Shown here piece after piece: positions 50,769 to 59,130 of a DNA stretch of 64,000 nt. Numbering within the stretch: position 1 is the first letter of the stretch; the number at the start of each line of letters is the position of its first letter. Origin of the DNA: Bhargavaea ullalensis (GTDB lineage: Bacteria > Bacillota > Bacilli > Bacillales_A > Planococcaceae); the NCBI RefSeq assembly GCF_040545425.1, contig NZ_JBEPLW010000007.1; one strand, given 5' to 3'. A program made the translations under genes and the position numbers. The notes under the pieces were generated by a model that made no database searches, was not told where the DNA came from, and saw only the letters and a list, made by a program, of their open reading frames with translations.

Positions 50769-51434
50769 TCAGAACGCCAAGTATTCCCCAGGGTTCACGG
50801 CCACGCCGTCCTTGGTTACTTCAAAGTGCAGATGGTTGCCGGCTGTCGGGTTCCATTCGTTGGAAGTGGTCGTCGCAATGACGTCTCCCTGGCTGACCGC
50901 ATCGCCTTTTTCGACAAGGATGCCGGTGACGGATCCGTAGGTCGTCTGAAGCCCGTTGGCATGCTTGATCGTCACACGGTTGCCGGTGAACTCATCAAGC
51001 ACGATGTCCTCGACCGTTCCGCTGAGGGCGGCCACGACTTCAAACGGTTCTTCCCCGTTTGACAGGGACATGCCGCTGTTCGTCACGTACGACTGGTGGA
51101 AGACGAGAAGCGCCTTCTCCCGCTGTTCTGAATCTGCTTCCATGTCATAGAACTCCTGTACGACCTGCATGCTGTCGACGAGCGCTTCATCGAACGGGAA
51201 CTTCATCATCTCGTTCTCGGCGTTTGTTTCGATCGTCACCTCGCCGCCCTTTTCGGAACCGGACTTGGCGACTTCCTGCTGTTCTGCCTGATCATCTTTT
51301 ACGACTGCCTGATACGTCCAGACCATCCCGACAAATAAAAGCGCGAAACCGGAATAAATGGCCGGCCAAAACCAGGCGGACTTCCTGCTTTTCTTCTTCT
51401 GAGAAGGAGTAGACGGTTTGTTCTCTTCTCTCAT
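50769..51434 (-). CDS. spoIIQ: SpoIIQ-like M23-type sporulation protein, zinc site incomplete
   Basis: The protein of about 221 residues has a basic N-terminus, one membrane helix (about 21-45, WFWPAIYSGFALLFVGMVW), a linker and a C-terminal LytM/M23 domain (about 115-215) with PFEVVAALSGTV, VTIKHANGLQTTYGSV and HLHFEV. The second zinc motif HxH (201, 203) is present, but the first motif HxGxD reads NSGMS (119-123), so the His and Asp ligands are missing and activity is unlikely. SpoIIQ is the forespore part of the SpoIIQ-SpoIIIAH channel. The ATG at 51434 with GAGG 8 nt upstream is chosen. It lies just downstream of spoIID. Confidence 0.87.
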   Translation of the reverse strand: MREENKPSTPSQKKKSRKSAWFWPAIYSGFALLFVGMVWTYQAVVKDDQAEQQEVAKSGSEKGGEVTIETNAENEMMKFPFDEALVDSMQVVQEFYDMEADSEQREKALLVFHQSYVTNSGMSLSNGEEPFEVVAALSGTVEDIVLDEFTGNRVTIKHANGLQTTYGSVTGILVEKGDAVSQGDVIATTTSNEWNPTAGNHLHFEVTKDGVAVNPGEYLAF

Positions 51435-51464
51435 GTTCATCACCTCAACCGCAGTGTCGGCAGG

Positions 51465-52457
51465 TTAAGGTAATTTTAAACATGCGGGATCATCAGGATT
51501 CAACTTTTTTATCTCGGTCCCGCTGTAATAATGAGAGAGGATCTTGTCGGCCTCCCAGCCCGCTTTGGCATAGGCCTCCGCGCCGTACTGGCTCATGCCG
51601 ACACCGTGCCCGAATCCTTTCGTGAACACGTGGACCACCTTCAGGTCGGGATCAAACGCGATGTCAAAGTCGGTGGACCGCAATCCGAGCTTTTCCCTCA
51701 CGTCGCGGCCGGACATTTCAAAGTTGTCGGCCACCGCCGACTGAACGCGGCCGGTCTCGTTTCTTTTCAGCTTCAGGGTCCGGAACCGGTCCGCCGTCCA
51801 TTCGGATCCGAGGGCTTTATTCCACGCCTGCAGCGTGACGGTGACCGAGTCTTCAAACGCCGGGGCGACCGCCTCCTCCCCGATACTCTCGACGCTCTGC
51901 AGGTAAGGGATGTCATTTCCTCCGTAGTTCTTCGCCGTCTCGGTCCGTCCGTTGCTTGTCGAGAAGAACATGGCGGAGATGAGCTCCCCTTCATGGATGA
52001 GCACGCGCCCCGCGGTTTCCTCCACTGCCCTCCTCACTTTGCGCTCATTTTCGGCGAATGACTTGTCCCACAGCTTCCGGCGCTCGGACTCCGTCTTGTA
52101 CACCTGGTGGGCGGTGCTCGTCTTGATCGCCCCCTGGCTGCTCCCTGCGAGCCGCAGTGCATAAGTACGGGCAGCGACCGCCTGCGCCTTCAGCGCCTCC
52201 TCGTGGAAATTGACTGGCATTTCCCCGGCGACGACGCCGACCACATACTCCTCGAGCGGGACAGGCTGCGGCTCCCCCTCCACCTGCAGGACCGCCTCAC
52301 AGACCGCCCCTTCCTCCGCGGCCGGATCCTCCGTCCCGGACCCCGCCGTCTGCTCCGGCGCGTCGGGCTTGTCCGCCGTCTCCTCCCACGATCCCATCAG
52401 CAAAATCGGAATGAAAAACAATAAAGCGACTATAAGGACTCCCCATAATTTGTTCAT
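51465..52457 (-). CDS. spoIID: Stage II sporulation protein D, peptidoglycan lytic enzyme
   Basis: The 330-residue protein has a signal anchor (WGVLIVALLFFIPILLMGS) and the SpoIID core: PLEEYVVGVVAGEMPVNFHEEALKAQAVAARTYAL with the catalytic Glu, SNGRTETAKNYGGNDIPYLQSVES, LKLKRNETGRV and HGVGMSQYGAEAYAKAGW. SpoIID cleaves glycan strands between septal membranes during engulfment. A good sigmaE-type promoter stands at 52463-52491, so close that its transcript would be nearly leaderless. spoIIQ follows on the same strand about 30 bp downstream. Confidence 0.93.
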   Translation of the reverse strand: MNKLWGVLIVALLFFIPILLMGSWEETADKPDAPEQTAGSGTEDPAAEEGAVCEAVLQVEGEPQPVPLEEYVVGVVAGEMPVNFHEEALKAQAVAARTYALRLAGSSQGAIKTSTAHQVYKTESERRKLWDKSFAENERKVRRAVEETAGRVLIHEGELISAMFFSTSNGRTETAKNYGGNDIPYLQSVESIGEEAVAPAFEDSVTVTLQAWNKALGSEWTADRFRTLKLKRNETGRVQSAVADNFEMSGRDVREKLGLRSTDFDIAFDPDLKVVHVFTKGFGHGVGMSQYGAEAYAKAGWEADKILSHYYSGTEIKKLNPDDPACLKLP

Positions 52458-52462
52458 AGCCG

Positions 52463-52491
52463 ATTGTATGAGGAAACAGGGGCGGATATGA
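52463..52491 (-). promoter_or_regulatory. SigmaE-type promoter of spoIID
   Basis: On the minus strand TCATATC (52491-52485) and CATACAAT (52470-52463) match the sigmaE -35 (kmATATT) in six of seven and the -10 (CATACAnT) completely, with a 14-nt spacer. The predicted transcription start falls on the ATG at 52457. Confidence 0.65.
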
Positions 52492-52504
52492 AGGAAGGCC
52501 GGTC

Positions 52505-52685
52505 CCCGGATGCGTACGGCTCAAGGCCCGATGCGTACGGCTCAGCGCCGGATCCGTACGGTTCAAGCCCGGATCCGTACGACTCGCGGCCATAAAAGAA
52601 AACCCGTACGGCTCAAGGCCCGATGCGTACGGCTCGGCGCCGGATGCGTACGGTTCAAACCCGGATCCGTACGACTCGCGGCAAA
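52505..52685. repeat. Array D: two blocks of four 21-bp units, same family as array C
   Basis: ACGGCTC/ACGGTTC/ACGACTC occurs at 52516, 52537, 52558 and 52579, then after a 29-bp step at 52608, 52629, 52650 and 52671. Within blocks the step is exactly 21 bp; the second block repeats the first in unit order at a distance of 92 bp. The core GGATCCGTACGGTTCAA is also found in array C, 16 kb away. It fills the 250-bp gap between the murA terminator (52705-52732) and the spoIID promoter. Confidence 0.95.
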
Positions 52686-52704
52686 CCCTGCCGTACCACA
52701 ACAC

Positions 52705-52732
52705 AAAAAAAGCACCCCGTCGCCAGGGTGCT
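52705..52732 (-). terminator. Terminator of murA
   Basis: AGCACCC (52711-52717) and GGGTGCT (52726-52732) form a 7-bp stem; TTTTTTTGTG follows on the minus strand. Confidence 0.82.
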
Positions 52733-52747
52733 CGTTCATCAATATGA

Positions 52748-54049
52748 TCAAACCGTTTCGGTCACGCGCTCTTCGGCGTGGGATTCGTCGTTGACCCGGC
52801 AGATGTCTGCGCCGAGGTCGGCGAGTTTGCCGTGGAAATTGACGTAGCCGCGGTCGAGATGGATAAGTTCTGTGACGCGTGTGATGCCGTCGGCTGCGAG
52901 GCCGGCGAGGATGAGTGCCGCGGCGGCGCGCAGGTCGGTAGCGGCGACTTCTGCGCCTTGAAGTTCGGACGGGCCGTCCATGATGACGGAACGTCCTTCG
53001 ATTTTGACGGAAGCGTTCATGCGCCGGAATTCTTCGACATGCATGAAGCGGTTCTCGAATACAGTCTCAGTGAGGACGCCGGTTCCTTCAGCCGTCAGCA
53101 TGAGCGCCATCATCTGCGACTGCATGTCGGTCGGGAAGCCGGGATACGGCATCGTCTTCAGGTCGACCGACTTGAGCGGCTTGTCTGCACGGATGCGCAG
53201 GCCGTCGTCGGTGTCGTCGATGTCGATGTTCATTTCCTTCAGCTTGGCGATGAGCGCCGCGCTGTGTTCCGGCACGGCGTTTTCGATCGTCACGTCTCCG
53301 CGCGTGATGGCGGCGGCGACCATGAACGTGCCGGTTTCGATGCGGTCCGGGATGATGTGGTGGACGGAGGCACGGAGCCGGTCGACCCCTTCGATCCGGA
53401 TGGTATCGGTTCCTGCCCCGACGATGCGCCCGCCCATCTCGTTGATGTAGTTGGCGAGGTCGACGATTTCAGGTTCTTTCGCCGCGTTCTCGATGATCGT
53501 CGTTCCATCGGCGAGGGCTGCGGCGGACATGATGTTCTCCGTCGCTCCGACGCTCGGGAAGTCCAGATAGATCCTGGCACCCTTCAGGCGGCCGTCAACC
53601 TTCGCCTCGACATAACCGTTGCCGAACGAAATGGACGCGCCCATCGCCTCGAACCCCTTCAGGTGCTGTTCGATCGGGCGGGAGCCGATTGCGCATCCGC
53701 CCGGCTGTGCCACGCGGGCAAAGCCGTTGCGGGCGAGCAGCGGGCCCATGACAAGGATCGATGCGCGCATCTTCCGGACATATTCGAACTGGGCTTCGCT
53801 TGAAAGCGGCATCGACGCGTTAATGCGCACTTCGTTCAACTCGGGTTCGAATTCCACGTCGGCGTTGAGGCTTCTCAAAACTTCGTTGATCGTGTATACA
53901 TCGGTCAGAATCGGGACATCCTTGATGATGTTCGTCCCTTCGGATGACAGGAGCGCGGCTGCGAGAATCGGGAGCACCGCATTCTTCGCTCCTTCTACAC
54001 GGACGGTCCCTTTGAGCGGGCGTCCGCCTTTTACAATAATCTTATCCAA
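52748..54049 (-). CDS. murA: UDP-N-acetylglucosamine 1-carboxyvinyltransferase
   Basis: The 433-residue protein has the MurA motifs KGGRPLKGTVRVEGAKNAVLP, MGPLLARNGFARVAQPGGCAIGSRPIEQH with the catalytic Cys, and PYPGFPTDMQSQMMALM. It makes the first committed peptidoglycan precursor, transferring enolpyruvate from PEP to UDP-GlcNAc, in the cytoplasm. The place beside spoIID and the ATP synthase operon is the usual one for murAA in Bacillales. AGGGACTT type sequence precedes the ATG at 54049. The 400-bp gap upstream holds a small hairpin (54305-54323) but no further gene. Confidence 0.95.
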   Translation of the reverse strand: MDKIIVKGGRPLKGTVRVEGAKNAVLPILAAALLSSEGTNIIKDVPILTDVYTINEVLRSLNADVEFEPELNEVRINASMPLSSEAQFEYVRKMRASILVMGPLLARNGFARVAQPGGCAIGSRPIEQHLKGFEAMGASISFGNGYVEAKVDGRLKGARIYLDFPSVGATENIMSAAALADGTTIIENAAKEPEIVDLANYINEMGGRIVGAGTDTIRIEGVDRLRASVHHIIPDRIETGTFMVAAAITRGDVTIENAVPEHSAALIAKLKEMNIDIDDTDDGLRIRADKPLKSVDLKTMPYPGFPTDMQSQMMALMLTAEGTGVLTETVFENRFMHVEEFRRMNASVKIEGRSVIMDGPSELQGAEVAATDLRAAAALILAGLAADGITRVTELIHLDRGYVNFHGKLADLGADICRVNDESHAEERVTETV

Positions 54050-54304
54050 TATAAGTCCCTCCGGCTTCTCTCTTCTTTAAGTCGGTCCATTGCCTGTTCA
54101 TCAGTGCGGCCCTGTTTCGGGCTGCCTGAATTGCGGCGCCCCCGGGTCCGGTAACTTTCTTCTAAAAAAGCTCACACAACATCAAGTGTACAATGGTTCA
54201 CCATCTGTTTCAAGTGGTGGCCGCGCCATTCGCCATGATTCGGGCCCATTCCGCACACATTACCTTTAATGTACGCACCCGAAGGTGTTTTGGTGTCGGT
54301 CCAT

Positions 54305-54323
54305 GACCCGGAGCGACCGGGTC
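54305..54323. other. Small perfect hairpin in the murA upstream region
   Basis: GACCCGG (54305-54311) and CCGGGTC (54317-54323) pair with a 5-nt loop. No T tract follows on either strand, so it is not a terminator; it may be a leader structure. The rest of 54050-54451 shows nothing clear. Confidence 0.35.
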
Positions 54324-54451
54324 TTCCGTCCTAATTTGTCATTCCCTATCCCTTTTACTTGCAAACTTTCAGAAGGAAAGTTGTTTTGCCCTGCATGGAC
54401 GCAAACAGGAAAAAGGCGCCGGCCTGTGCACGTCGATGCAGGACATCCGTT

Positions 54452-54691
54452 TCAGCTGAATAGACCCGGAAGCTGCCTTGACCAATAGGATATGTCCAGA
54501 AAGAAATTCGATACTGCCGAACCGATGGCGATACTTAACAAAATAAACAGCAGCTGAGCTTGGAATACCCGATTTTTCCGAATCCATGCATCCGGCATGA
54601 CCGCCTGCAGTGCATAAAATGAAATGCCGATGAAAAAGATGTGGGAAATGAGCCCCGTCGCCGACTGGAATGCAAAATAATGATCCATCAT
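54452..54691 (-). CDS. ywzB: DUF1146 small membrane protein (YwzB-like)
   Basis: The protein of about 79 residues has two membrane helices, FIGISFYALQAVMPDAW-type first helix and FILLSIAIGSAVSNFFLDISYWSRQLPGL, matching the DUF1146/YwzB family found just downstream of the ATP synthase operon. Function is unknown. It begins at an ATG after a GTG, with GGAG about 9 nt upstream; the GTG one codon upstream is possible. Confidence 0.85.
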   Translation of the reverse strand: MMDHYFAFQSATGLISHIFFIGISFYALQAVMPDAWIRKNRVFQAQLLFILLSIAIGSAVSNFFLDISYWSRQLPGLFS

Positions 54692-54728
54692 CACCGTTCA
54701 CTCCGCTTCATAAAAAATAATTCAAAAT

Positions 54729-54769
54729 AAAAAAACAGGCGGGCAGGAGTTGATTCTCCTGCCCGCCTG
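54729..54769 (-). terminator. Terminator of the ATP synthase operon
   Basis: CAGGCGGGCAGGAG (54736-54749) and CTCCTGCCCGCCTG (54756-54769) pair perfectly over 14 bp; TTTTTTTATTTTG follows on the minus strand. Confidence 0.95.
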
Positions 54770-54789
54770 ATCTGTCTGGCCTTGTCGGA

Positions 54790-55194
54790 TCAAAAGTTTC
54801 CTTTTGCGACATTCAAGCGGTTCATCGCCCGTTTGAGGGACAGTTCGGCACGCTTGAAATCAGTGTCATCCTGTTTGGCCTGGAGCCGGCCCTCGGCGCG
54901 TTTCTTCGCCTCGATGGCGCGATCCGCGTCGATGTCTTCGGACAGCTCTGCGGCCTGGGCAAGGATGGTGACCTTGTCCGGACGGACTTCCAGGAAGCCG
55001 CCGCTCACGGCAACGCGCTCAGTGCCATTTTCTTTGTTCAGGCGTACAGCGCCGATCTCAAGCGGCGCCACCATCGGGATGTGGCCGGGGAGAATCCCGA
55101 GCTCACCGGTCGAAGTGACCGCGATGACCATGTTCGCTTCCGAGTCATACACCGGACCGTCGGGAGTGACGATATTCACTTTGATTGTGCTCAT
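54790..55194 (-). CDS. atpC: F1 ATP synthase epsilon subunit
   Basis: The 134-residue protein has an N-terminal beta barrel (KVNIVTPDGPVYDSEANMVIAV, GELGILPGHIPMVAPLEIGAV) and a C-terminal helical pair (ADRAIEAKKRAEGRLQAKQ). Epsilon couples the rotor to F1 and can inhibit ATP hydrolysis. It is the last gene of the operon, 24 nt after atpD, with AGGAGGGG before the ATG. Confidence 0.95.
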   Translation of the reverse strand: MSTIKVNIVTPDGPVYDSEANMVIAVTSTGELGILPGHIPMVAPLEIGAVRLNKENGTERVAVSGGFLEVRPDKVTILAQAAELSEDIDADRAIEAKKRAEGRLQAKQDDTDFKRAELSLKRAMNRLNVAKGNF

Positions 55195-55218
55195 TGTTTC
55201 CCCTCCTGGTCAGGGTAA

Positions 55219-56634
55219 TTAGACTTCAACGCCCATGCCCTTCGCTTTTTCAACGACTTCCTCGATGCGGCCGACAAGTCGGAATGCATCTTCCGGAAGG
55301 TGGTCATAGCGTCCGTCAAGAATTTCACGGAAGCCTTTGATCGTTTCGGCGACCGGTACGTATGAACCCTTCTGGCCGGTGAATTGCTCCGCAACGTGGA
55401 AGTTCTGCGAAAGGAAGAACTGGATGCGGCGTGCGCGGTCAACGATCATTTTGTCATCATCGCTCAGCTCGTCCATGCCGAGGATGGCGATGATGTCCTG
55501 TAGCTCTCGGTAGCGCTGGAGTGTCTGCTGGACTTCACGGGCAACCGCATAGTGCTCTTCGCCGACGATTTCAGGAGAAAGCGCACGGGAGGAAGATGCG
55601 AGCGGGTCAACCGCAGGGTAGATCCCCATCTCGGAGAGGCTCCGCTCCAGGTTCGTCGTCGCGTCAAGGTGAGCGAACGTCGTGGCAGGAGCCGGGTCGG
55701 TGTAGTCATCCGCAGGGACGTAGATCGCCTGGATGGATGTGACGGACCCTTTGTTCGTGGAAGTGATCCGCTCCTGCAGCTTGCCCATCTCGGTTGCCAG
55801 CGTCGGCTGGTAACCAACCGCGGAAGGCATGCGGCCGAGAAGTGCGGATACTTCGGAACCGGCCTGTGTGAACCGGAAGATGTTGTCGATGAAGAGAAGA
55901 ACGTCCGCGCCTTTTTCGTCACGGAAATATTCAGCCATCGTGAGGCCGGTGAGCGCAACGCGCATCCGGGCACCCGGCGGCTCGTTCATTTGCCCGAAGA
56001 CCATCGCCGTTTTCTTGATGACACCGGAATCGGTCATCTCGAAGTACAGGTCGTTCCCTTCACGGGTACGCTCGCCGACACCTGCGAAGACCGAGATCCC
56101 GCCGTGTTCCTGGGCGATGTTGTTGATCAGTTCCTGGATGAGGACCGTCTTGCCGACGCCCGCGCCGCCGAAGAGGCCGATCTTGCCGCCCTTGATGTAA
56201 GGGGCAAGGAGGTCGACGACTTTGATGCCGGTCTCGAGGATCTGGACATCTGTCGTCAGTTCTTCGAATTTAGGCGGTTCACGGTGGATCGGGTCACGGC
56301 GCTCGCCTGCAGGGATTTCTTCTGCAAGGTCGATTGTGTCGCCGAGTACGTTGAATACGCGGCCAAGTGTGATATCGCCGACAGGGACCGAGATCGGTGC
56401 CCCCATGTCGGTTACTTCCGCACCGCGCTTCAGGCCGTCCGTGGAGGACATGGCGATGGCGCGAACGGAATCGTCGCCGAGGTGAAGGGCGACTTCGAGC
56501 GTCAGCGTCTGAGACGCTTCGTTTGGACGCTCGATCTGGACTGTAAGGGCATTAAAGATTTCAGGCATGTTGCCGCCGTCGAACTTCACGTCGACGACAG
56601 GACCCATAACCTGGAGGATATGTCCTTTGTTCAT
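55219..56634 (-). CDS. atpD: F1 ATP synthase beta subunit
   Basis: The 471-residue catalytic subunit has GGAGVGKTVLIQELINN (P-loop), GERTREGNDLYFEMTDSG, VLLFIDNIFRFTQAGSEVSALLGRMPSAVGYQPTL and the C-terminal helical domain with LGMDELSDDDKMIVDRARRI. Three copies alternate with alpha in F1. Spacing to atpG is about 57 nt; an ACAGGAGGG site precedes the ATG. Confidence 0.97.
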   Translation of the reverse strand: MNKGHILQVMGPVVDVKFDGGNMPEIFNALTVQIERPNEASQTLTLEVALHLGDDSVRAIAMSSTDGLKRGAEVTDMGAPISVPVGDITLGRVFNVLGDTIDLAEEIPAGERRDPIHREPPKFEELTTDVQILETGIKVVDLLAPYIKGGKIGLFGGAGVGKTVLIQELINNIAQEHGGISVFAGVGERTREGNDLYFEMTDSGVIKKTAMVFGQMNEPPGARMRVALTGLTMAEYFRDEKGADVLLFIDNIFRFTQAGSEVSALLGRMPSAVGYQPTLATEMGKLQERITSTNKGSVTSIQAIYVPADDYTDPAPATTFAHLDATTNLERSLSEMGIYPAVDPLASSSRALSPEIVGEEHYAVAREVQQTLQRYRELQDIIAILGMDELSDDDKMIVDRARRIQFFLSQNFHVAEQFTGQKGSYVPVAETIKGFREILDGRYDHLPEDAFRLVGRIEEVVEKAKGMGVEV

Positions 56635-56691
56635 GCTGTTCCCTCCTGTCTGAGTGCTGCCGTGAGGTCACGCACGGAAAGGGGTGCGCGC

Positions 56692-57549
56692 TTATTCGAG
56701 CGCGGCAACCCCGCCGACGATCTCCGTAATTTCCTGGGTGATCGCCGCCTGGCGTGCACGGTTGTATGTGAGTGTCAGATTATCGATCAGTTCCATCGCG
56801 TTGTCGGTCGCGCTCTTCATCGCCGTCATGGAGGATGCGTGCTCGGAGGCCTTGCCGTCAAGCAGCGCACCGTAAATCAGGCTTTCCGCATATTGCGGGA
56901 GGAGCACTTCGAGGATGGCTTCCGCGTCCGGTTCGAACTCATAGGAAGCCGTCGCCGTCACCGCGGCCATATCCGTCAGCGGAAGGACCTTTTTCTCGGT
57001 CACTTCCTGGCTGATGGCGCTGATATAGTGGTTGTAGAACATATACAGCTCGTCATATGTGCCGTCGATGAAGTTTCCGACAGCGTCGCGGGCGACATCT
57101 TTGATCTCGGCGAATGACGGGTGATCCGAGATGCCGAGGACGCTGGCGGCCACATTGTAGCCGAGTTTCGTAAAGAAATCGACACCGTGGCGCCCGATGG
57201 AAAGGATGACGACTTCATCTTTGGATGCATGCCGTTCCTTGATCTTGTTCAGAGCCGCCTTGAGGACGTGGGAGTTGTACGCCCCTACGAGCCCGCGGTC
57301 GGAAGTGATGACGAGATAGGCGGTCTTCTTGACCGGCCGGGTCTCGAGCATCGGGTGGGTCGCGTCAGGCGCACCGGCTGCAATCGCCCCGATCACTTCC
57401 TGGATCTTCTCCATGTACGGGTTGAACGATTTCGCGTTCAGCTCCGCCTTGGTCAGCTTGGAAGCCGATACCATGTGCATCGCCTTCGTGATCTGGCTCG
57501 TCTTTTTCGTGGAGGTGATCCGGCTCTTGATTTCGCGTAATGATGCCAT
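56692..57549 (-). CDS. atpG: F1 ATP synthase gamma subunit
   Basis: The 285-residue rotor shaft starts MASLREIKSRITSTKKTSQITKAMHMVSASKL and ends AITQEITEIVGGVAAL, the terminal coiled-coil helices; between lie YLVITSDRGLVGAYNSHVLK and the Rossmann-like part. It turns inside alpha3-beta3. AAGGTGGTGA precedes the ATG. Confidence 0.96.
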   Translation of the reverse strand: MASLREIKSRITSTKKTSQITKAMHMVSASKLTKAELNAKSFNPYMEKIQEVIGAIAAGAPDATHPMLETRPVKKTAYLVITSDRGLVGAYNSHVLKAALNKIKERHASKDEVVILSIGRHGVDFFTKLGYNVAASVLGISDHPSFAEIKDVARDAVGNFIDGTYDELYMFYNHYISAISQEVTEKKVLPLTDMAAVTATASYEFEPDAEAILEVLLPQYAESLIYGALLDGKASEHASSMTAMKSATDNAMELIDNLTLTYNRARQAAITQEITEIVGGVAALE

Positions 57550-57591
57550 CGGTTGTTCACCACCTTATCGTTTTTGGATCAGATCCGTGAC

Positions 57592-59103
57592 TCAGTCTTC
57601 GGAACGGACGAATGTCTTCTTGAAGTCGTTGATGGCAGAAGCCATATCTTCGTCCGCAGGAAGTGCCTTCGTCGTGCGGATTGTATCCAGAACGTCCGCG
57701 CGGTTGGCGTCCAGCCAGCTGTAGAATTCGGATTCGAAGCGGAGGATATCCTGAACCGGAACGTCATCGAGGAAGCCGCGGGTCAGCGCATAAAGGATCG
57801 CCACTTGCTTTTCGACTTTGATCGGCTTGTTCAGGTCCTGCTTCAGCACTTCAACGGTGCGGGCACCGCGGTCGAGCTTCGCTTTTGTCGCCGGATCAAG
57901 ATCCGATCCGAACTGGGCGAAGGCTTCGAGTTCACGGAAAGCCGCAAGGTCAAGACGCAGCGTACCGGCAACTTTCTTCATCGCCTTGATCTGCGCGGAA
58001 CCGCCGACGCGGGAAACGGAGAGGCCGGCGTTGATCGCCGGGCGCACGCCGGAGAAGAACAGGTCGGACTGAAGGAAGATCTGTCCGTCCGTGATCGAGA
58101 TGACGTTCGTCGGAATGTAGGCGGAGATGTCCCCTGCCTGTGTTTCAACGAATGGCAGCGCCGTGATGGAGCCGCCGCCGAGGTCGTCGTTCAGCTTCGC
58201 TGCACGCTCAAGAAGGCGCGAGTGGAGGTAGAAGACGTCACCCGGATAAGCTTCGCGGCCCGGAGGACGGCGGAGCAGGAGGGAAAGTTCACGGTAGGCA
58301 GCCGCCTGCTTCGAAAGGTCGTCATAGACGACGAGGACGTGCTTGCCCTGGAACATGAATTCTTCGCCCATCGTGACACCTGCATACGGAGCCAGGTAGA
58401 GAAGCGGTGCAGGGTCGGAAGCGCCTGCGGACACGACGATCGTGTAGTCGAGCGCGCCGTTTTTGCGGAGCGTTTCAACGAGGCCGCGCACCGTGGACTC
58501 TTTCTGTCCGATGGCGACGTAGATGCAGATCATGTCCTGGTCTGCCTGGTTGAGGATCGTATCGACTGCTACCGATGTTTTCCCGGTCTGGCGGTCACCG
58601 ATGATGAGTTCCCGCTGGCCGCGGCCGATCGGAACGAGTGCGTCGATCGCCTTGATGCCTGTCTGGAGCGGTTCGTCGACGGATTTACGGGCCATGACGC
58701 CTTGTGCCGGGCTTTCAATCGGACGTGTTTTTCCTGTTTCGATCGGGCCCATGCCGTCAAGCGGCATGCCGAGCGGGTTGACGACGCGGCCGATCAGCTC
58801 ATCGCCGACCGGTACTTCCATGATGCGGCCGGTGCGGCGCACTTCGTCGCCTTCCTTGATCTCGGTGTATGGTCCGAGGATTACGATACCGACGTTGTTC
58901 TCTTCAAGGTTCTGGGCAAGGCCCATGATGCCGTTGGAGAACTCGAGCAGTTCGCCGGCCATGACGTTGTCGAGGCCATGCGCGCGGGCGATCCCGTCAC
59001 CGACGGTAATGACGGTGCCGACATCGCTGACTTCCAACTCAGATTGGTAGTCCGCAATCTGCTGTTTGATGAGAGCACTGATTTCTTCAGCTTTGATGCT
59101 CAT
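57592..59103 (-). CDS. atpA: F1 ATP synthase alpha subunit
   Basis: The protein of about 503 residues has GDGIARAHGLDNVMAGELLEF, IGDRQTGKTSVAVDTILNQ (P-loop), VYDDLSKQAAAYRELSLLLRRPPGREAYPGDVFYLHSRLLERAAKLN and the visual C-terminal helices. It alternates with beta around gamma. The ATG at 59103 begins SIKAEEISALIKQQIADYQ and has AAGGGG 8 nt upstream; a GTG at 59112 lies within the spacing and is less likely. Confidence 0.97.
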   Translation of the reverse strand: MSIKAEEISALIKQQIADYQSELEVSDVGTVITVGDGIARAHGLDNVMAGELLEFSNGIMGLAQNLEENNVGIVILGPYTEIKEGDEVRRTGRIMEVPVGDELIGRVVNPLGMPLDGMGPIETGKTRPIESPAQGVMARKSVDEPLQTGIKAIDALVPIGRGQRELIIGDRQTGKTSVAVDTILNQADQDMICIYVAIGQKESTVRGLVETLRKNGALDYTIVVSAGASDPAPLLYLAPYAGVTMGEEFMFQGKHVLVVYDDLSKQAAAYRELSLLLRRPPGREAYPGDVFYLHSRLLERAAKLNDDLGGGSITALPFVETQAGDISAYIPTNVISITDGQIFLQSDLFFSGVRPAINAGLSVSRVGGSAQIKAMKKVAGTLRLDLAAFRELEAFAQFGSDLDPATKAKLDRGARTVEVLKQDLNKPIKVEKQVAILYALTRGFLDDVPVQDILRFESEFYSWLDANRADVLDTIRTTKALPADEDMASAINDFKKTFVRSED

Positions 59104-59130
59104 GCATGTCACCCCTTCATTTCAAAAGAT

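Noticed and set aside
50483..50881. Frame translating array E as a YLYP repeat protein
   Set aside because: The repeat is divisible by three and so stays open in every frame; it starts inside spoIIID and has no credible start.
50600..52685. Arrays D and E as replication iterons
   Set aside because: No replication initiator gene is nearby and the arrays lie among core chromosomal sporulation genes.
54285..54488. Small plus-strand frame in the murA-ywzB gap
   Set aside because: No ribosome site, no similarity to known small proteins, and it runs into the ywzB gene on the other strand.
55552..57117. 521-residue plus-strand frame antisense to atpD-atpG
   Set aside because: Opposite-strand shadow of conserved genes.
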